The translations under genes and the position numbers were made by a program. A stretch of 64,000 nucleotides of DNA, taken from CAZIKF01 sp964539825. GTDB taxonomy: Bacteria; Muiribacteriota; UBA6191. Below are positions 16,782 through 26,288 of the stretch, piece by piece; the stretch's first letter is position 1; the number at the start of each line of letters is the position of its first letter. A model generated the notes under the pieces. It saw nothing but the letters and a program-made list of their open reading frames with translations. It did not search any database and was not told the DNA's origin. The stretch is taken from positions 1-64,000 of the forward strand of contig CAZIKF010000001.1 in NCBI GenBank assembly GCA_964539825.1, in the 5' to 3' direction.

Positions 16782-19390
16782 AGGATTCGCTGCATTTGTT
16801 CTAGAATCTCACCCCAAACCTTCATGGTGACGGGGCGCTCAATCACTTTCAGATAATAATGATACGCTCTCCTGAGATCCTGTCTTTCGAAAAAATAATG
16901 ACCCAGGTACATGTTGGTCTCTACTAATTCAGGGGACATCGTCACTGCTTTGAATAGGTACTTGCAGCCAAGGTCTTGATCTTGCTCATGCTTTAGGCAA
17001 AGCTTGCCGAATTCAAAGATCAAATTTTCGTCCTCAGGAAATTTAGCGAGCGCTTTCTCTAAGAAAATTCGCTTTTTACTATAAGCGAGTCTTTCTTCCT
17101 GCCTGTTAATACGACCGGCAAAATCCACCACCTTCAACATCATGGCTTCCAGTTCAGGATCTTCTCCCCTTAGTTTTTGAGCCTTCTTCATGGCCTGGGT
17201 AATGCGATAATAGCTCGACTCATCGGGTTCTTCATCCATAAAGTAGAAGAGGCCCAGACCCAGGTCAAAGTACGCTAAATAATCCTGGGGATTCTCAGCA
17301 CAAATCTGCTGTAAGGCCTTGAGATGGCGGGTGCGCTCTTCTGGATTTAAACCATTTTCAGTCCATGAGGCATGGGAAAACCTCTGGCTGTACTGACGCA
17401 GCAACAGTGATTCTCGATTATCCTGAAAAAACTCCTTGATAGCCTCCTGACCTTCTCGCCATTCCTGGCGACGTATGAGTTCATCCAGGTAGAGATTTCG
17501 AATTTTTTCCCTTCCATCTATACGCACCCACTCCCTGAGCAAATCCATTAGTTCATCGCCACGGTTATCCATGAGATAAACAAGGTACAACCCTTCATAG
17601 GCATACGGATGGTAGGAGCGAAAGCCCTTCCTTTTAATGATCTCAATAAAAACCTCTCGTGCCTTTGAAGACCATAGATCCGAATCAAGGAGATGAGATC
17701 CGAGGTATAGATAGCTAAAACCATGGGTGATATGAACCACGGGATTATTCGAACCCGTGGCCTGCTTCTGACATTCCACCATCATGTTCTCAAAATGGTC
17801 GAGTGGATAAGCCTTTTCGGCTAGCAAATGGCGATTGATTCGCAGGCGTAGAATTTCAAATTCAACCTCTTGACTGGCGCCAACGGATATTTCTGCTGCG
17901 CATTCATCTGCTCTTTCAAAATCATTATAGACATAGGCGAGGTAAAACATTTTTTCAAGCAATGCTGAGCGCTTATCTTTACGGGTCAATTTCAACGCGC
18001 TCTCAAAGCACTCCATAGCCTGAGGATATGAGGTCTCTACAGAATACAAATTTCCCAGCTGCTCCAGCCAAGATGGGTTATCAGGGACAAGATTCACGAG
18101 TTCTCGGTAGTGCTCCAGGGCTTTCTTGTAAGTGCCTCTTTCCAACGCCGTATGTGCTTTTTTCAGGATTCGATAGGTCTTTTTATACTTTTTATCCCTT
18201 TCGATGAGCTGCTCCACACGTTCGTCGTAATCGCAGGAAGGAAAGAGCTCTCTCATGGATGTAAACCATTGTAAAGCCTGGGTATGCTTCCCCACCCTGA
18301 CAAGCAATTCGCCTTTCAGGTAGTGCCACTCCTCGATGGTCTCACCATTCAATTCCAGGGCCTTATTGATCCACTCGAGACTGCCTTCTGGCCGATCTTC
18401 CTTGTATAAAACCGCAAGGCGATGAGCCAGGTCGGACTCTTGCGGAAAAATCTCATTCGCAGCTAAAAGATGCTTCTCAAGATGCTCAAACTCATTCCTT
18501 TCCGAATAAAAGTCTGCCAGGATCTGATAAGAATCGTATACGGGTTCAACCTCTAAGAGCCTCTTGTGGGAAAGCTCCACATCCGCCCATTGCTCCAGCC
18601 TTCTGTTCAACCGGATTTTCTTCTTGAGAACATCAGGACTGTTTGGAAAAGAAGCTGAAAATTCCTCCAGCAAGGTTGTGGCAAGATCATAGCGGCACTC
18701 GCCTATATAACAATCAACCAGGGTGGAGATCCTATCGCGGGCTGATTCCTCGGAAACCACTTCAATGTCCGTGGTTTCAAGAAGTTTGACCGCCTCTGAA
18801 TAAAGCTGCTCTCTTTCAAAAATTCGCGCTAACTGAATCCTTACATCATAATTAAATGGATCTTGTTTGAGAGCCTGTCGAAGGTTATCAACAGCCTTAG
18901 AAGTCTGCCCCCTTTTCAGGTATGAATCAGAGAGCATTACATATACACCTGTCTCCTCGCGATCAAGGAGTTTATAGCGCTCAAGGATTGGAATAGCCTC
19001 TTCATGACGGCCAAGAGAAACCAATACCGAACCGTACTCCTTCAGGGCAAAACGATGGGCAGGAGACAGCTGCAAGGTACGGTCTAAAAACTCAAAGGCA
19101 CGGTCAAACTGCTCAGCTCGCAAATATAAACGTGCAATTTCCAACGTGAGCTCGTCATTTCGGGGATGCTGCAGCCAAAGAAGACGCAACTCATCTACAG
19201 CCATGGAAATAGAACCCTCATCCGCGTAGATTCGCGCGAGATCCTGACCAATCCGCAGGTTTCCCGGATCAAGACTTTTTGCTATCAGTAGATCATCTAG
19301 ATCAACTCCTGAAGTCTCTGGAATTGCGACTGACGCAGAGTTTAGAATTTCATCTTGTGAGATATCTGTCGCCTGTTTTTCTTGATCCAT
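16778..19390 (-). CDS. Large TPR-repeat protein
   Basis: An 870-residue protein built of tetratricopeptide repeats from about residue 30 to the end. Repeats such as A-L-E-H-Y-R-E-L-V-N-L-V-P-D-N-P-S-W-L-E-Q-L-G and A-M-E-C-F-E-S-A-L-K-L recur about every 34 residues. There is no signal peptide or membrane segment, so it is probably a cytosolic scaffold. An AGAGGTGG ribosome site precedes the ATG. As the first gene of the operon with tmk, yaaR and rapZ it presumably shares their promoter; function unknown. Confidence 0.88.
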   Translation of the reverse strand: MDQEKQATDISQDEILNSASVAIPETSGVDLDDLLIAKSLDPGNLRIGQDLARIYADEGSISMAVDELRLLWLQHPRNDELTLEIARLYLRAEQFDRAFEFLDRTLQLSPAHRFALKEYGSVLVSLGRHEEAIPILERYKLLDREETGVYVMLSDSYLKRGQTSKAVDNLRQALKQDPFNYDVRIQLARIFEREQLYSEAVKLLETTDIEVVSEESARDRISTLVDCYIGECRYDLATTLLEEFSASFPNSPDVLKKKIRLNRRLEQWADVELSHKRLLEVEPVYDSYQILADFYSERNEFEHLEKHLLAANEIFPQESDLAHRLAVLYKEDRPEGSLEWINKALELNGETIEEWHYLKGELLVRVGKHTQALQWFTSMRELFPSCDYDERVEQLIERDKKYKKTYRILKKAHTALERGTYKKALEHYRELVNLVPDNPSWLEQLGNLYSVETSYPQAMECFESALKLTRKDKRSALLEKMFYLAYVYNDFERADECAAEISVGASQEVEFEILRLRINRHLLAEKAYPLDHFENMMVECQKQATGSNNPVVHITHGFSYLYLGSHLLDSDLWSSKAREVFIEIIKRKGFRSYHPYAYEGLYLVYLMDNRGDELMDLLREWVRIDGREKIRNLYLDELIRRQEWREGQEAIKEFFQDNRESLLLRQYSQRFSHASWTENGLNPEERTRHLKALQQICAENPQDYLAYFDLGLGLFYFMDEEPDESSYYRITQAMKKAQKLRGEDPELEAMMLKVVDFAGRINRQEERLAYSKKRIFLEKALAKFPEDENLIFEFGKLCLKHEQDQDLGCKYLFKAVTMSPELVETNMYLGHYFFERQDLRRAYHYYLKVIERPVTMKVWGEILEQMQRIL

Positions 19391-19540
19391 ACCCTGATAC
19401 CACCTCTGCCATGAATGAAAACTCCAAAAAGGTTCCTACAAAAAAGAGCCTTTTTTATATAGTTTTGTCTAGGATTCTAAGCGATAAGGCAGGATTCAAG
19501 CAAGTCTGAAGCAAAAAGGAATCAAGGAAATTATTCTGGA

Positions 19541-22435
19541 CTAGTCGGTAGCCTCGGAAGCTTCCTCACCTGGCTTCTGTGTCTTGTACATGGCTAAAAC
19601 CCCGGGTTTTGGTGCTTCAATCTCATAGGTCTGCAAGGGCTCATCAATACCTTTTACTTGTATCGGCTCCCTTTTCTTGTAGAGCACAAAGTCCCTGACT
19701 CCATCAAAAGTTGTTTCGTTAATAAGCAGACCATCCATGGGGGCCTTTGATTCAACTCTGGAAGCAGTGTTTACGGGATCACCGTAGACATCGTCCTCCT
19801 TTACAAATACTTTTCCCGTATTTAGACCGATTCGAGTGTGCAGTCTTTCAGATTCCACAGTCATCTCATTGTGTTTTTTTAACTGTTTTTGAATCTCTAG
19901 CGAAGCTAATACCGCATCTAGCGGAGCCTCAAAGGTGTACATAAAGCAATCACCAATTTTTTTGATCAGATTCCCGTTAAACCGCTCTCCAATAGGTTGA
20001 ATAATCTGCCCAAAATCATCAAGCATCACCATGATTTCGGAGATATCAGAGGTATTGGATCTCTTAGTATACCCGGCGATATCGATGAAGAATATGGTGA
20101 GTTCCTTCATATTCTGCTCCATCTCAAAACGGGTTTTATTATCGAGATGAGTGGAGCGCATTTGTTGAAAGAGAACCTGAAGATCGTTCTTATCCTCTTC
20201 TGCCAGTTGAGCCAGCTCCTCTTCCTCGGTCAGGGGCACTTCTGGCCGTTCTCCTGTTCTAAGAAAAATGATTTCCGCCCTTACAGCATCATCCCGCAAG
20301 TCCATGGAATCATCGGTAAAGAAACCAACAATCTGCTGGTGAATAAGAACCGAATCTTTGCTCACGGCATGCAGGATTTCTTTCCACAAGGAGGTGTTCT
20401 TAGCTTTTTTGACTAGTTTTATCGCTGTACTTACCGCCTTTTCATCTTTAGACTTAAGAGCATCCTCCAGCATTTTTTGCCCTTGTGCTTCACCTAAACT
20501 CAGCAGTACAAACCCGATTTCGGTTCGGTACTTCTTATTCTCATCTGCCAAGCAACCGTAGGCAATGTCTCTAATTATGCTGGCGGATTCAGGATTCAAC
20601 CCTCGTGGATTCTCCACACTGGCTAGCAAAACCTCAACATCGAGATCCAAGAGCCTATACTCTCGCTTTCTTAAACCCTTGGAATATTGCTCCAGTTCAG
20701 AAGTTAGACCTCCGCGAGACAGCAAAATTCTGATTCTTTTTAATTGCGCGGGAGCTACAGTTCCAAAGCGACCTGCTTCGATTTGGTAGAGAATTCGAAT
20801 CCACTCCAAGTCATCCACAACTCCGACAGCTTCGAGCATAAGTAGAGTGGCGGCTTGAAAGGCTGGAGATAAATCCTTAGGGTCAGCATAAATTTCTTTC
20901 ATCGGTTGTAGATGAATCAAGTCCAGAGCAGGGAGGATTGAGGTCAGTTCTACCAGTTCCTTGTCCGTAATCTTCATCAAGCAGCTAATCACATACGCAA
21001 CTGTATCCTGTCGATTGGAATGTAATAGTGCTTTGAGCGCATTGCGGCCGGCGCGCTTACCAGCGGGGAAAAACGAACACAGTTCATGGAGGGGGCTGAG
21101 CACCTTGAAACAACGGTGGGCCAAGATGGCAGGGGCGAATTCAACCAAGAGACTGATGCCGCTAAGTACTCCTTCCAGAGAATCTTCAAGATTAATTTTT
21201 CCACAATCAATCGCTAGTTGAGACCTGATGCGGCCATCCTCACTCATCAGCAGCTTGATCACGGAAGTTAAAAGTTGCTTGGAACGGTTCCCCAGGCTAG
21301 GAGATAGTTTCTTGATCACGGAAAGGATCAGGTTGCGCCGTGATTCATCGGGAGGCGAAGACTTGAGGTAAGAAATCACGGTATTGAGAAGATTTAAATT
21401 TCTAAGGGTCTCAAAGAATTCAACAAAATCCTTTTTAGGATTAGCCCCGATGGTCCCTTCCCTGCTCCTTTTAGCTTCTTCCAAAACCTGTTGGAACCGT
21501 AGGAGCAATTTTTCAATCACCGATGCGAGTGTTTTCTTTGAGGCGTCGTCCTCAAGAATGACGGGGAATTTGCGTGAGAGCAGTTCACGCTTGTGTTTCA
21601 GGATAGATTCGCTTGGCGAATCACCCATCAGAAGGGCTGAAAACGCTTTCGTTGCGAATGTTCTATACTCGGATAGATCCAGAATCTCTAAGATTGAGAG
21701 CGCCAGGCTGACTTCCTCCGCGGTATCAGCACGACAAGCTTGCAGAATTCGGTCCTGCAGTTGGTTCATACCCGCCTGGGTCCCCATATCATTTGGGTAG
21801 ATCGTAAACAGGGCTGTGGAGATCCAAACTCCAAGGTCAACGGCTGGATTGGGTAATCTTCGGAAATATTTGTGCAGATCCAGGAACAAAGCCTGGTCTT
21901 TACACCCGCTCAGAGAGGTTAGAATGGCTTTTTGGAAGGCAGAGTCAGCCGCCCCCTCAACCAGTGATTTCCAGTTTTCTCGAAGAAACTCCCAGTCCTG
22001 ACCATAAATCAGGGCTAGAACCGAAAGCTGTCGAATTCTTTCCGACCGCTCCTCTAGAGTGGTCTTTGTGCGTAAAAAATCACGCACCTCATCGCTGACC
22101 TGGGCGACTCCGCCCATTGCGGCAATTGTTTTTTCGCGCAGGATCGAACTTAGATCCGCCTTGTAATAATCCATGACCAACGGAGCGTAATCTTCATGGG
22201 GATTGGTTCGGATATTGTCTAAAATCAGACCGCGAATGTCGTCTGTAGAACTTTTATAAAGATTAAGAAACTGCTTCGAAAGCCCGGTTACTCCCAGTTT
22301 TTCGAGAGTGTACAAAGCAGAAATCCCCACTTTAGGATCTGAGTCAAAGAGATCCTTGACCAGAACGTCCACGAAAGGTAATTTTCGTTGGACAACGATT
22401 TTATTTAAAGTAAGTACTTTCCTTGGGCTGACCAT
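19541..22435 (-). CDS. Alpha-solenoid protein with C-terminal class III adenylate/guanylate cyclase
   Basis: A 964-residue protein. Residues 1 to about 730 are helical HEAT-like repeats (for example L-F-D-S-D-P-K-V-G-I-S-A-L-Y-T-L-E-K-L). A cyclase catalytic domain follows: T-I-F-F-I-D-I-A-G-Y-T holds the first metal Asp, K-K-I-G-D-C-F-M-Y-T-F the second, and N-T-A-S-R-V-E-S the transition-state Asn and Arg, so it should be active. Whether the product is cAMP or cGMP cannot be told. No membrane segment is seen. The solenoid would be the sensor or docking part. No convincing promoter was found in the short upstream spacer. Confidence 0.9.
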   Translation of the reverse strand: MVSPRKVLTLNKIVVQRKLPFVDVLVKDLFDSDPKVGISALYTLEKLGVTGLSKQFLNLYKSSTDDIRGLILDNIRTNPHEDYAPLVMDYYKADLSSILREKTIAAMGGVAQVSDEVRDFLRTKTTLEERSERIRQLSVLALIYGQDWEFLRENWKSLVEGAADSAFQKAILTSLSGCKDQALFLDLHKYFRRLPNPAVDLGVWISTALFTIYPNDMGTQAGMNQLQDRILQACRADTAEEVSLALSILEILDLSEYRTFATKAFSALLMGDSPSESILKHKRELLSRKFPVILEDDASKKTLASVIEKLLLRFQQVLEEAKRSREGTIGANPKKDFVEFFETLRNLNLLNTVISYLKSSPPDESRRNLILSVIKKLSPSLGNRSKQLLTSVIKLLMSEDGRIRSQLAIDCGKINLEDSLEGVLSGISLLVEFAPAILAHRCFKVLSPLHELCSFFPAGKRAGRNALKALLHSNRQDTVAYVISCLMKITDKELVELTSILPALDLIHLQPMKEIYADPKDLSPAFQAATLLMLEAVGVVDDLEWIRILYQIEAGRFGTVAPAQLKRIRILLSRGGLTSELEQYSKGLRKREYRLLDLDVEVLLASVENPRGLNPESASIIRDIAYGCLADENKKYRTEIGFVLLSLGEAQGQKMLEDALKSKDEKAVSTAIKLVKKAKNTSLWKEILHAVSKDSVLIHQQIVGFFTDDSMDLRDDAVRAEIIFLRTGERPEVPLTEEEELAQLAEEDKNDLQVLFQQMRSTHLDNKTRFEMEQNMKELTIFFIDIAGYTKRSNTSDISEIMVMLDDFGQIIQPIGERFNGNLIKKIGDCFMYTFEAPLDAVLASLEIQKQLKKHNEMTVESERLHTRIGLNTGKVFVKEDDVYGDPVNTASRVESKAPMDGLLINETTFDGVRDFVLYKKREPIQVKGIDEPLQTYEIEAPKPGVLAMYKTQKPGEEASEATD

Positions 22436-22487
22436 GAATCCAGAGCAGATAGATTCTTAGAAGTAGTTCAATTCGAACTTGTTAAAG

Positions 22488-22493
22488 TATAAT
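22488..22493 (+). promoter_or_regulatory. -10 box of the 22501 gene (leaderless)
   Basis: A perfect TATAAT ends 7 bases before the ATG at 22501, so the transcript would start at or next to the start codon. A TTCAAT lies 15 bases upstream (22467-22472) as a weak -35. Confidence 0.6.
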
Positions 22494-22500
22494 AAATTCT

Positions 22501-23181
22501 ATGGAAGAAGTATTCCTTATCTTCCTGGCCTGTCTAATTTTAGGCTCCAGCTTCTACCTCTATTATTATCCACTCTATACCATTTGCGCACTTGTCGCAA
22601 CAGTGGGTATAAGCTGGCGTTGGTGGTCAAAGAAGCGCCGTCAGCTTGAATTTCAGGAGCAGGAAAACAGCCGACTAGAGAGGGTTGGACGCTACCCCAG
22701 GCTCTCTAGTGTATACCTTCCCCACTTTGAGTCCACCATCCAAGATGAGATTAAAGTTCTAAAAAAAGACTTAGAATCTCATGAACATGGTGAAATTCTG
22801 GACGTTCTAACATCACTCGAACAGGTATTTCGAGAAAAAATTCTGCCCAGAAAAAGGGCTTTGGAAGAAAATCTCGACCGATATACAACCACCAACCAAC
22901 TAGTCTTGCAAGATGAACTCAAGCACCAGAAAGGACTGCTCCAAGAAGCAGACGGCTTCGATAGACCCTCCATCGAACAGTCCATTCAAAGCCTTGAACA
23001 AAAGCGCCTTGCATTGAAAGAAACTGAAGATGAATTGGTCCAATTTTATTCACAGACCCGGATCATTCTTAAACAGATGGAAGAGCTCAGGACGAAACTG
23101 GCAGGTCCTTCGGATCCAGGGCAACTACTTACAAGCCTTACAGACGCGAATAACCTGCTCGATGAACTCTCAGAGCTCTAG
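22501..23181 (+). CDS. Membrane-anchored coiled-coil protein
   Basis: A 226-residue protein with two N-terminal membrane helices (residues about 3-23 and 27-44), a basic stop-transfer K-K-R-R, then about 170 residues of charged heptad-like helix. I do not recognise a family. Architecture resembles the C-terminal two thirds of the FHA protein at 5070, so the two may be distant relatives. Its stop overlaps the stop of the convergent CFI-box gene by 4 bases. No ribosome-binding site is seen, consistent with a leaderless mRNA. Confidence 0.78.
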   Translation: MEEVFLIFLACLILGSSFYLYYYPLYTICALVATVGISWRWWSKKRRQLEFQEQENSRLERVGRYPRLSSVYLPHFESTIQDEIKVLKKDLESHEHGEILDVLTSLEQVFREKILPRKRALEENLDRYTTTNQLVLQDELKHQKGLLQEADGFDRPSIEQSIQSLEQKRLALKETEDELVQFYSQTRIILKQMEELRTKLAGPSDPGQLLTSLTDANNLLDELSEL

Positions 23182-26100
23182 GAAGGTTGGGAGTTTGTGG
23201 ACTTGTAGATCTGAAGAGTAGCCATTAACAACAGAATCAACAGCAAGAATTGAAGAATCAGTTTTAACCACATTCCTTCTAACAGCCACCAAACTGGCGT
23301 TAGCGCAATCACGACCATAGTTCTTAATAGTGGGTGAGAACGCAGTACCTGTGCCACAGCAGGTGAATTTCGATAGTAGAAGGAAACAAACTCCCTTCCT
23401 AATGCTGATTTTAGCAAGAATTCATCTCGAAACCTGCAAAAACTCTTCACCGCTGGATGCTCCATAGAGCCGAACGAGGCAGTCGCAATAAAGCATCCTC
23501 CCCCTCCTCCACCGCTCACAGTGAATGGAGCCGCAGCAACAACGGCCGTGGACCGGGAAAGCTTCAAAATAAGATCATCATCATCGTCGGTCTTATTGAG
23601 GATTAAGAATGCCTTTGAGCCCTTTGGATTCACAAAGTTTTCCTGGTCAATTCTCTCCACTGCCCTCATAACTGAATCCCGTGTAAAGACTTTTGCCGGT
23701 AGCAGGGGAATGGGTATGATTTTTCCCGTTGACGTGGCTACCCCTTCAGAAATTTGAAACTTCTGGGAGGCTGAACCACCATTGGTAAGGAAAAAGAGAA
23801 TCTTCAAAGGGACATCAAAGGGATTTTGGACTGTTAGAAGTTTTCCAACTCGAGCGGGAATCCTCACGACCTGGTCAAGAACAGACTGGTTTTGTAACTG
23901 GCTTTCTAGAGAGGTCAAAACCTGGGTTTCCGGATCGAGTTGAACCTGGGAGTCGGGCGGTGTCTCCAGTCCCACGGTCTCAGTCTGAGGAACGGTAAAA
24001 GAGTCGGAACCGGGCAAGAAGACCTGATCCACCCATAACATTATCTTGAAATTCTGACCTCCTCCGACACCCTCAATCTTCTCCTTTAAAATGGCTGTTC
24101 TGGGGATAACCTGAAAAAGAGTAGCATTACTTCTCAGGTCAAGGGTTCTGAAGGAGGTGGTATATTCGCGAAAGGCTAGTGTATCTTCCGGTTGTTTAGC
24201 CCTTATTTCATGGAGAGGTTCATAGATGTCCCACTCCTTGATCCCAGAGGTAGAGAGAATAGTAGCTGATGACTCCCGCCTGGTAAGCTGGGGTTGAAAC
24301 AATGCTTCTTTGAAGGAGGTATAAATGGACCAGGGATCTCGCACAGCTGGGAGACTCTGCTCATCCTGCCCAACCCTTTGAATTTTTGATCTGGAGAATG
24401 CTGCTCTTCGTTCCTGAAAACTTACTGAAGTCTGAGAGAGGCCCTGAAAAACAATCGCAGCGGTCCTGGATATGGAGCCAGACTGCGCCTTTTGAACAAT
24501 ATAGGTAGTCGTACCCGTCCTTGGGGTTGCCTGACCAAGATCCAGACGACGGGATTTCACTGATGCCGGGTCCGAGTCCACATCCCCATCTTCAAGATCA
24601 AGTTGATCCAGAAAGGGAAAGCTCACATCCGCAGTATTTCTACGGTTTTCCAGAGAAACAAATCCCAGAGAAAAGGTGGTTAAATCCAGACGACTTTCCG
24701 AATCAGCTCCCTCATCGACAGGAACCTCACCCGCACCGGCATCAGCTGCGCCTGCGTCTCCGCCCCCGGCATCGGCATCGGCAGCCCCGGCATCGGCGGC
24801 TCCAGCATCGGCGGCACCACCGTCCGCTCCGCCCGCATCAACCACTACCTCTTCCTCCTGCTGACCCCCAACCTGATCCGGCTCACGAATAGAACGCGTA
24901 AAGTTAATCCCCAGCCGATTTCCCGTGCTTAAAAAGGTATCATCCACAGAAGTTATGGAATCAATATCCCTCAAGTTCAAATTTCGTATCTCAAAGAGTC
25001 CAAGCGGAGTTCTGGAGGTGGCCGATGTATCCAGAAAAATCGCACTTCCCATATCGAGGAAGTAATCCGAAAAAGTACGCTCGTCCTGGTTGGGTAAGGT
25101 ATTTTGGATCTGGCGTAGAGCCTGATCCAGGGCACATATTTTATCCACGGGTACCAGGCTGTTTCTATCGCAGGTCTGTGAGGTGAAAATATTTTTTGAA
25201 AGAGCATTTCCTTCGAGAGAAAAGGATCGGATCTCGCTCTTGAGGGCTTTGACCAGAAATTCATCTCCCGCGCCTCTGACATTAGCCTCCAACTGCTCCC
25301 ATATGTATAAAAAGGTCAGGAATCCCATGGCTGTGGACATTTCCTGCTGGGTAAAGTCTCTCTCCACTGCATCCAGCACCTGGGAAGCCGTGGCACCAGC
25401 TGCAGGGACTACCGGCGGTCCCAGATCAGGGTGGAAAAGACCTGGAAGGTTGTCAATAAAATCATCTGTAGGCCTGGTGAGCTGATTGTGCGGGTGTAGA
25501 TAACGCACAACCGAAAAGGGAATGGCCTGGAGAGCGGAGGAGAAGCTGCTCTGGGGAGAATTAGTACAAATGTCCCGAAAGTCACTTACAGCTCCACAGG
25601 TATTGAATAGAAACTCGGTGGAATTGTCCACGCGAAGCCCTGTTCCAATTCCTATTCTCCCTTGAAGCTCCAGGGATGTGCGGGTAGCGCGAAATCCAAG
25701 GAAGGCTCCCATGGAGCGATCCAGCCACTTATATTCCCGTACAATATCCCCCGTGGAAATCTTTGTAGAATCAACACTATAGGGATTATGAGCCTGAAAA
25801 TTTAACAAGAATTGAAACGCCTGAACAAAGGACTGATAAAAAATGAACTTGTTTCCATAGAGCTTGGCCTGTGTCTTATCGGCAGCCTCCGTCGGCAGGC
25901 CCTGGGTTGGATCTAGAAGCCCTATGTCCATGAAAATTAGATTCCCAAAGTTAGAAACCTCATTGATATTAGAGATTCCCCTGGTTCTGAGTTGGTCAAA
26001 AGGAGCGAAGTATCCCTTTGCCGATAGGGCTGGGGTGGGCGAGCCATCTTCTATGTCATAGAGAAGTACATTTAGAATCAAGCTGTTTTCCTGGTTGGAA

Positions 26101-26288
26101 AAGGGACGCTGCAGAGAAATTCCCTGTATATCCAGGATATTTTGAACCAGGCTTCGCATCGTACCCGCCACTTCCTGTAACTGCGAAGATCGATCAGGGT
26201 CTGCTGGTGGTGAATTTTGAAAAACCACTGCTCTGGTATGATTGAAAAGGAGGATAATCAGCAGAAACAAGGAAAGAAATTGCTTCAT
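23178..26288 (-). CDS. Secreted pseudo-metalloprotease with CFI-box C-terminal domain (1)
   Basis: A 1036-residue exported protein with a signal peptide (1-20). Residues about 70-420 follow the layout of M30/M6-like gluzincins, but the zinc site is lost: V-Q-A-F-Q-F-L-L-N-F at 155-164 stands where H-E-F-Q-H-L-I-N-F is expected, and W-L-D-R-S-M replaces the W-L-N-E-G ligand region. Residues about 480-520 are a low-complexity Asp/Ala/Gly linker. The C-terminus from residue 932 is G-G-G-G-G-G-C-F-I-A-T-A-S-F-G, followed by R-F-R-D-E-F-L and G-R-E-F-V-S-F-Y-Y, then hydrophobic helices: the CFI-box type C-terminal sorting/anchor domain. It overlaps the paralogue's stop by 4 bases, so the two are co-expressed. 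Confidence 0.7.
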   Translation of the reverse strand: MKQFLSLFLLIILLFNHTRAVVFQNSPPADPDRSSQLQEVAGTMRSLVQNILDIQGISLQRPFSNQENSLILNVLLYDIEDGSPTPALSAKGYFAPFDQLRTRGISNINEVSNFGNLIFMDIGLLDPTQGLPTEAADKTQAKLYGNKFIFYQSFVQAFQFLLNFQAHNPYSVDSTKISTGDIVREYKWLDRSMGAFLGFRATRTSLELQGRIGIGTGLRVDNSTEFLFNTCGAVSDFRDICTNSPQSSFSSALQAIPFSVVRYLHPHNQLTRPTDDFIDNLPGLFHPDLGPPVVPAAGATASQVLDAVERDFTQQEMSTAMGFLTFLYIWEQLEANVRGAGDEFLVKALKSEIRSFSLEGNALSKNIFTSQTCDRNSLVPVDKICALDQALRQIQNTLPNQDERTFSDYFLDMGSAIFLDTSATSRTPLGLFEIRNLNLRDIDSITSVDDTFLSTGNRLGINFTRSIREPDQVGGQQEEEVVVDAGGADGGAADAGAADAGAADADAGGGDAGAADAGAGEVPVDEGADSESRLDLTTFSLGFVSLENRRNTADVSFPFLDQLDLEDGDVDSDPASVKSRRLDLGQATPRTGTTTYIVQKAQSGSISRTAAIVFQGLSQTSVSFQERRAAFSRSKIQRVGQDEQSLPAVRDPWSIYTSFKEALFQPQLTRRESSATILSTSGIKEWDIYEPLHEIRAKQPEDTLAFREYTTSFRTLDLRSNATLFQVIPRTAILKEKIEGVGGGQNFKIMLWVDQVFLPGSDSFTVPQTETVGLETPPDSQVQLDPETQVLTSLESQLQNQSVLDQVVRIPARVGKLLTVQNPFDVPLKILFFLTNGGSASQKFQISEGVATSTGKIIPIPLLPAKVFTRDSVMRAVERIDQENFVNPKGSKAFLILNKTDDDDDLILKLSRSTAVVAAAPFTVSGGGGGGCFIATASFGSMEHPAVKSFCRFRDEFLLKSALGREFVSFYYRNSPAVAQVLRSHPLLRTMVVIALTPVWWLLEGMWLKLILQFLLLILLLMATLQIYKSTNSQPS
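24725..24850. repeat. GC-rich low-complexity tandem repeat in coding sequence
   Basis: Imperfect short repeats of the type GGCATCGGC/GGCGGCTCC encode the Ala/Asp/Gly-rich linker of the CFI-box protein. Base composition is far above the neighbours. Such tracts vary in length between strains. Confidence 0.7.

Noticed and set aside
24521..24892. 123-codon plus-strand frame rich in His, Arg and Pro
   Set aside because: It is a shadow of the GC-rich Asp/Ala/Gly repeat on the other strand.
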